35,050 nucleotides of DNA from an uncultured Aquificaceae bacterium. GTDB lineage: Bacteria; Aquificota; Aquificia; Aquificales; Aquificaceae. The DNA lies in contig CALIUI010000047.1 of NCBI GenBank assembly GCA_938048815.1, positions 1 to 35,050 on the forward strand, read 5' to 3'. Position 1 is the first letter of the stretch; the number at the start of each line of letters is the position of its first letter. The notes beneath the pieces were generated by a model. The model made no database searches, was not told the origin of the DNA, and saw only the letters and a program-made list of their open reading frames with translations. The position numbers and the translations under genes were made by a program. Below, one piece after another: positions 32,467 to 35,050 of this stretch.

Positions 32467-33798
32467 TCAATTTATTTTATTTAGAAACAATCCTATCTTT
32501 TTATCCTTCAATTCATAAGTTTTGATCTCTTTCCCATAGCTTTCTTCACAAGAGATCACATAGCTTATTCCTTCTTCCTTCCCAAACCTATGCAAAGGCT
32601 TTCCCTTCCATATACCCAAATACAGACATACGCTTTTCTCTTCCGGGCATTCGCAGGCTATTTTGCCATCTCTTACCAAGCTGAAAATATCCATGGCTAT
32701 TTTCTTCCTTGATGTTTCCCTGTTTTCTGCATAAGGGAAGAAGAAAAGACCGTATAAAAATCTCGAAGATATTACAAGGATCAAAAGTCCAAAGGCAAGC
32801 CTTTTCATAAAAGGGTATTCCATAGCCCTGTGTAAGTAAAAGGAAAAGATAACCGCTAAAAGGGGATACAAGGGCAGAATATATCTTCCCGCCGAGTTGG
32901 AGATCCAGTAGGGTAGATAATTGATAAAGAACAGATAAAGAAGCAGTTTTATCTCCGACGGTAATAATAAGCTTTTTCTCAAAAGGTAAAGAGCTATTAA
33001 AAATAAAAAGCTCCAAGGTAGTAAGTCTTTGAAATTAATTAGAGGATATTTAACCATATGTTCAAACCTTGAAAAATCTCCCCCCACTCTGCTAAAGCTT
33101 TCCATCCACAAGGTTTTTAGATAAGTAAAAGGCTCTGGAACTTGTAGGAAAAAAATTAAGGGTATCATTAAAGTGATCAGATAAATAAGTAGAGACTGTT
33201 TGCTAAAAAGGGGCTTTGGGCTTTTACTATACAAAGAGAGGGCAAAAAGGGACAGAATAAGGTAGGCATAGGCGGGAAAGCCCTTCAAAAGCACAGAAAA
33301 ACCAAAGAGAATGCCAGAAGCTAATGCCAGAAGGACAGATCCCCTTCGCCACCACAAGTAAAGGCAAAAGATTCCAAAGAATATAAAAAAGGTATAGGTT
33401 ATATCAATCTCCCCTAAAAATCCGTAAAAGAAGAGTATATTACCAAAGGTAATAAAGATCAAAGCAGAAAGTAAAGCCAACTCCCCCTTTCTAAAGAGAA
33501 TGTAAGAAAACAATCCCAAAAGAATAACCGTTAAAAGAAGAAAGGTCAAGCTAACTGCCCTTACGGTAGTTTCACTCCATCCAAAAAGGTAAGAGTAGGC
33601 TACTATAAGCCAGTTAAATAGGGGTGGCTTGTTAAAGTAAGGTTCTCCCAAAAGGGTGGGCTGAATATAGTTCCCCGAGTGCTCCATTTCAAAGGCTACT
33701 ATGGTACGTAGGGATTCTTCGTTTTTGAAGGGGTACTTGGATATATTGGGTGAATAGCTGAGGAGGGCTACAAGGAAAAAAACTGGTAATAACTTCAT
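32467..33798 (-). CDS. Glycosyltransferase family 39/ArnT-like polytopic membrane protein
   Basis: 'YPFKNEESLRTIVAFEMEHSGNYIQPTLLGEPYFNKPPLFNWLIVAYSYLFGWSETTVRAVSLTF' is the GT39/PMT N-terminal pattern; about 10 TM segments. Confidence 0.88.
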   Translation of the reverse strand: MKLLPVFFLVALLSYSPNISKYPFKNEESLRTIVAFEMEHSGNYIQPTLLGEPYFNKPPLFNWLIVAYSYLFGWSETTVRAVSLTFLLLTVILLGLFSYILFRKGELALLSALIFITFGNILFFYGFLGEIDITYTFFIFFGIFCLYLWWRRGSVLLALASGILFGFSVLLKGFPAYAYLILSLFALSLYSKSPKPLFSKQSLLIYLITLMIPLIFFLQVPEPFTYLKTLWMESFSRVGGDFSRFEHMVKYPLINFKDLLPWSFLFLIALYLLRKSLLLPSEIKLLLYLFFINYLPYWISNSAGRYILPLYPLLAVIFSFYLHRAMEYPFMKRLAFGLLILVISSRFLYGLFFFPYAENRETSRKKIAMDIFSLVRDGKIACECPEEKSVCLYLGIWKGKPLHRFGKEEGISYVISCEESYGKEIKTYELKDKKIGLFLNKIN

Positions 33799-33856
33799 TC
33801 CCTATACCATTATACGCTGGGTGGGGAATTCAAAAGAGGCAGTACAGTCGGCATAA

Positions 33857-34088
33857 GGGAGGTTGAATAATTTAAGAACTTTTGTACCAATAGATTGGAT
33901 GAAAAATCCCCGTATAGGGGCGTATTTCCATAAGCCCCATTTCTTTCGGGCTTATGCTATGGGGCAATTGGTGAATTGCTCCGACATCGCACGGTTAAAT
34001 TTCGCCCAGTGTGATAAATTTGTCCCGGTGGGACCTTGCAAGCTTGCCTACGACAAAAGATATAGCCAATGGGCTTATTCAACCTCTC
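33857..34088 (+). ncRNA. Candidate structured RNA (unknown class)
   Basis: 14-bp closing helix GGGAGGTTGAATAA (33857-33870) with TTATTCAACCTCTC (34075-34088). Internal hairpins: CCCC/GGGG (33908-33920), CATAAGCCC/GGGCTTATG (33929-33956), GGGGCAATT/AATTGCTCC (33961-33982), ATCGCAC/GTGTGAT (33986-34015), GTCCC/GGGAC (34022-34034). T-tract after the closing helix. Confidence 0.5.
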
Positions 34089-35050
34089 GTTTTTTCTGTT
34101 TAAAGTAAAGCCCTTTTAGAAGTACCGAGTGGGTAAAATAAAGCCAAAAGAGCATGTAAGGTAAAGTGGAGATATGGGATAGGGGACTTCCATAAGCTTG
34201 TGAAAAGATAAGCCAAGCCAAAGCAAGGGCTATAGAGGGCAATAAAGCCTTTACAGCCTTTTCCTCTATTAGGTCTGATATATAAATACCCTCCTTCCCA
34301 GAAAACCTCATGTTATAAACTATCCTTGGATAAAGATGTATCAGACCGCCCATTATGGTGATAGCAGTAAAGCCATAGACCAAAAGGTCAAAATGCAAAA
34401 AGACCATATAAGAAACCGCATCCTTACCTGCCATCCAAACCCCTACCATAAGCCCAAAGGGCAGTAAAAGGAGAGCTAAAAGGAAGTAGCGCAACACATA
34501 GGGAATTTCCTTTGGCATGCGCCTTTTTGTGAAAAGGGAATAGATAAGGAAAAGGTAATAGGCTACAGAAGATAAAACTAAAAGGCTAAAAAGGGCTATA
34601 AGCTTATAGTTGTTTAAATAAAAACCTATCAACAGAAAGGGCGTGGAGAAAAGGCTAAGATACAAAAGCCTTCTGCTTATGGTAAGGTTTAAAGGCTCCA
34701 TGTAGATCATGGGTATCCAAGCGATTTCCACCCCAACAACCACATTAAACATAAAGCCTATGGTTAAGGTGTGTATCGCCAAGGCAAAGGGCACATAACC
34801 AAGCTGGGAAAGAAACAAAAAAAGGCTTGCCAAAGAAAAATAAAGAGCGCCCAAAACTAAAAACTTTACCGTTATAGGCTGGAAATTCCTTATGGATAAA
34901 AGCATCTGGAAAAAGAAAAGTAAAGAAGCCACAAGGTAGATAAGGCTTCCATAAGAATGTTGAGAAAGGTAGAAGAAAAGGGAGGATAGCAAGCTTAAAG
35001 AAAAGACTATGTAAGAAAGCCAAGGTAGTTTAAGGGGCTTTCCTTGAGAG
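34075..35050 (-). CDS. Polytopic membrane protein (NnrS/heme-copper oxidase subunit I-like), 5' end outside window
   Basis: Multiple TM segments with conserved-looking His ('LAIHTLTIGFMFNVVVGVEIAWIPMIYMEPL', 'VFLHFDLLVYGFTAITIMGGLIHLYPRI'). Frame stays open to the window edge (SQGKPLKLPWLSYIVFSLSLLSSLFF...). Confidence 0.65.
   Translation of the reverse strand, partial: SQGKPLKLPWLSYIVFSLSLLSSLFFYLSQHSYGSLIYLVASLLFFFQMLLSIRNFQPITVKFLVLGALYFSLASLFLFLSQLGYVPFALAIHTLTIGFMFNVVVGVEIAWIPMIYMEPLNLTISRRLLYLSLFSTPFLLIGFYLNNYKLIALFSLLVLSSVAYYLFLIYSLFTKRRMPKEIPYVLRYFLLALLLLPFGLMVGVWMAGKDAVSYMVFLHFDLLVYGFTAITIMGGLIHLYPRIVYNMRFSGKEGIYISDLIEEKAVKALLPSIALALAWLIFSQAYGSPLSHISTLPYMLFWLYFTHSVLLKGLYFKQKKREVE

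Noticed and set aside
33857-34088. Retron-like ncRNA (inverted a1/a2 ends enclosing stem-loops)
   Set aside because: No reverse transcriptase gene lies nearby in the window.
33863-34108. 81-aa + strand ORF (MNNLRTFVPIDWMKNP...)
   Set aside because: No recognisable family, extends antisense into the 3' end of the 34075-35050 gene, and coincides with hairpins whose G-U pairs suggest RNA structure. Not called as CDS, though not excluded.

Overview
35 kb of compact, low-GC chromosome, probably from a thermophilic Aquificales bacterium (Hydrogenobacter/Thermocrinis-like; inferred from protein character and gene packing). Most of the window is housekeeping: partial TonB receptor, LytTR regulator, photolyase operon, LytS-type kinase, phytoene desaturase-like protein, purD, pabA/trpG, cysS, folD, lysS, oxidoreductases, biotin carboxylase, rhodanese, TolC-like protein, thioredoxin-like protein, flagellar flgB-flgC-fliE-fliF-fliM-fliN block preceded by a TPR protein, tgt, era, DUF302, DUF255/YyaL, hisD, GT39 and a polytopic membrane protein. 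The least explained material is intergenic. (1) 33857-34088 looks like a structured RNA on the + strand: a 14-bp closing helix, an internal chain of hairpins, G-U wobbles that pair only on the + strand, and a T-tract straight after the closing helix. (2) Three deletion derivatives of one IS element share a GGYRTTGGTGNRTAAAT terminal inverted repeat; two are homologous ~150-bp MITEs whose same end abuts a TAG stop codon, and one still carries a transposase N-terminus and interrupts a tnpB remnant. (3) A second MITE-like element lies upstream of era. (4) Two unlisted small proteins are supported: a 33-aa single-TM protein with a strong Shine-Dalgarno sequence, and a 58-aa protein coupled to DUF302. 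(5) All four convergent gene pairs overlap at their 3' ends. No CRISPR array, tRNA or rRNA was recognised. All family names come from reading the translations; no database search was run.
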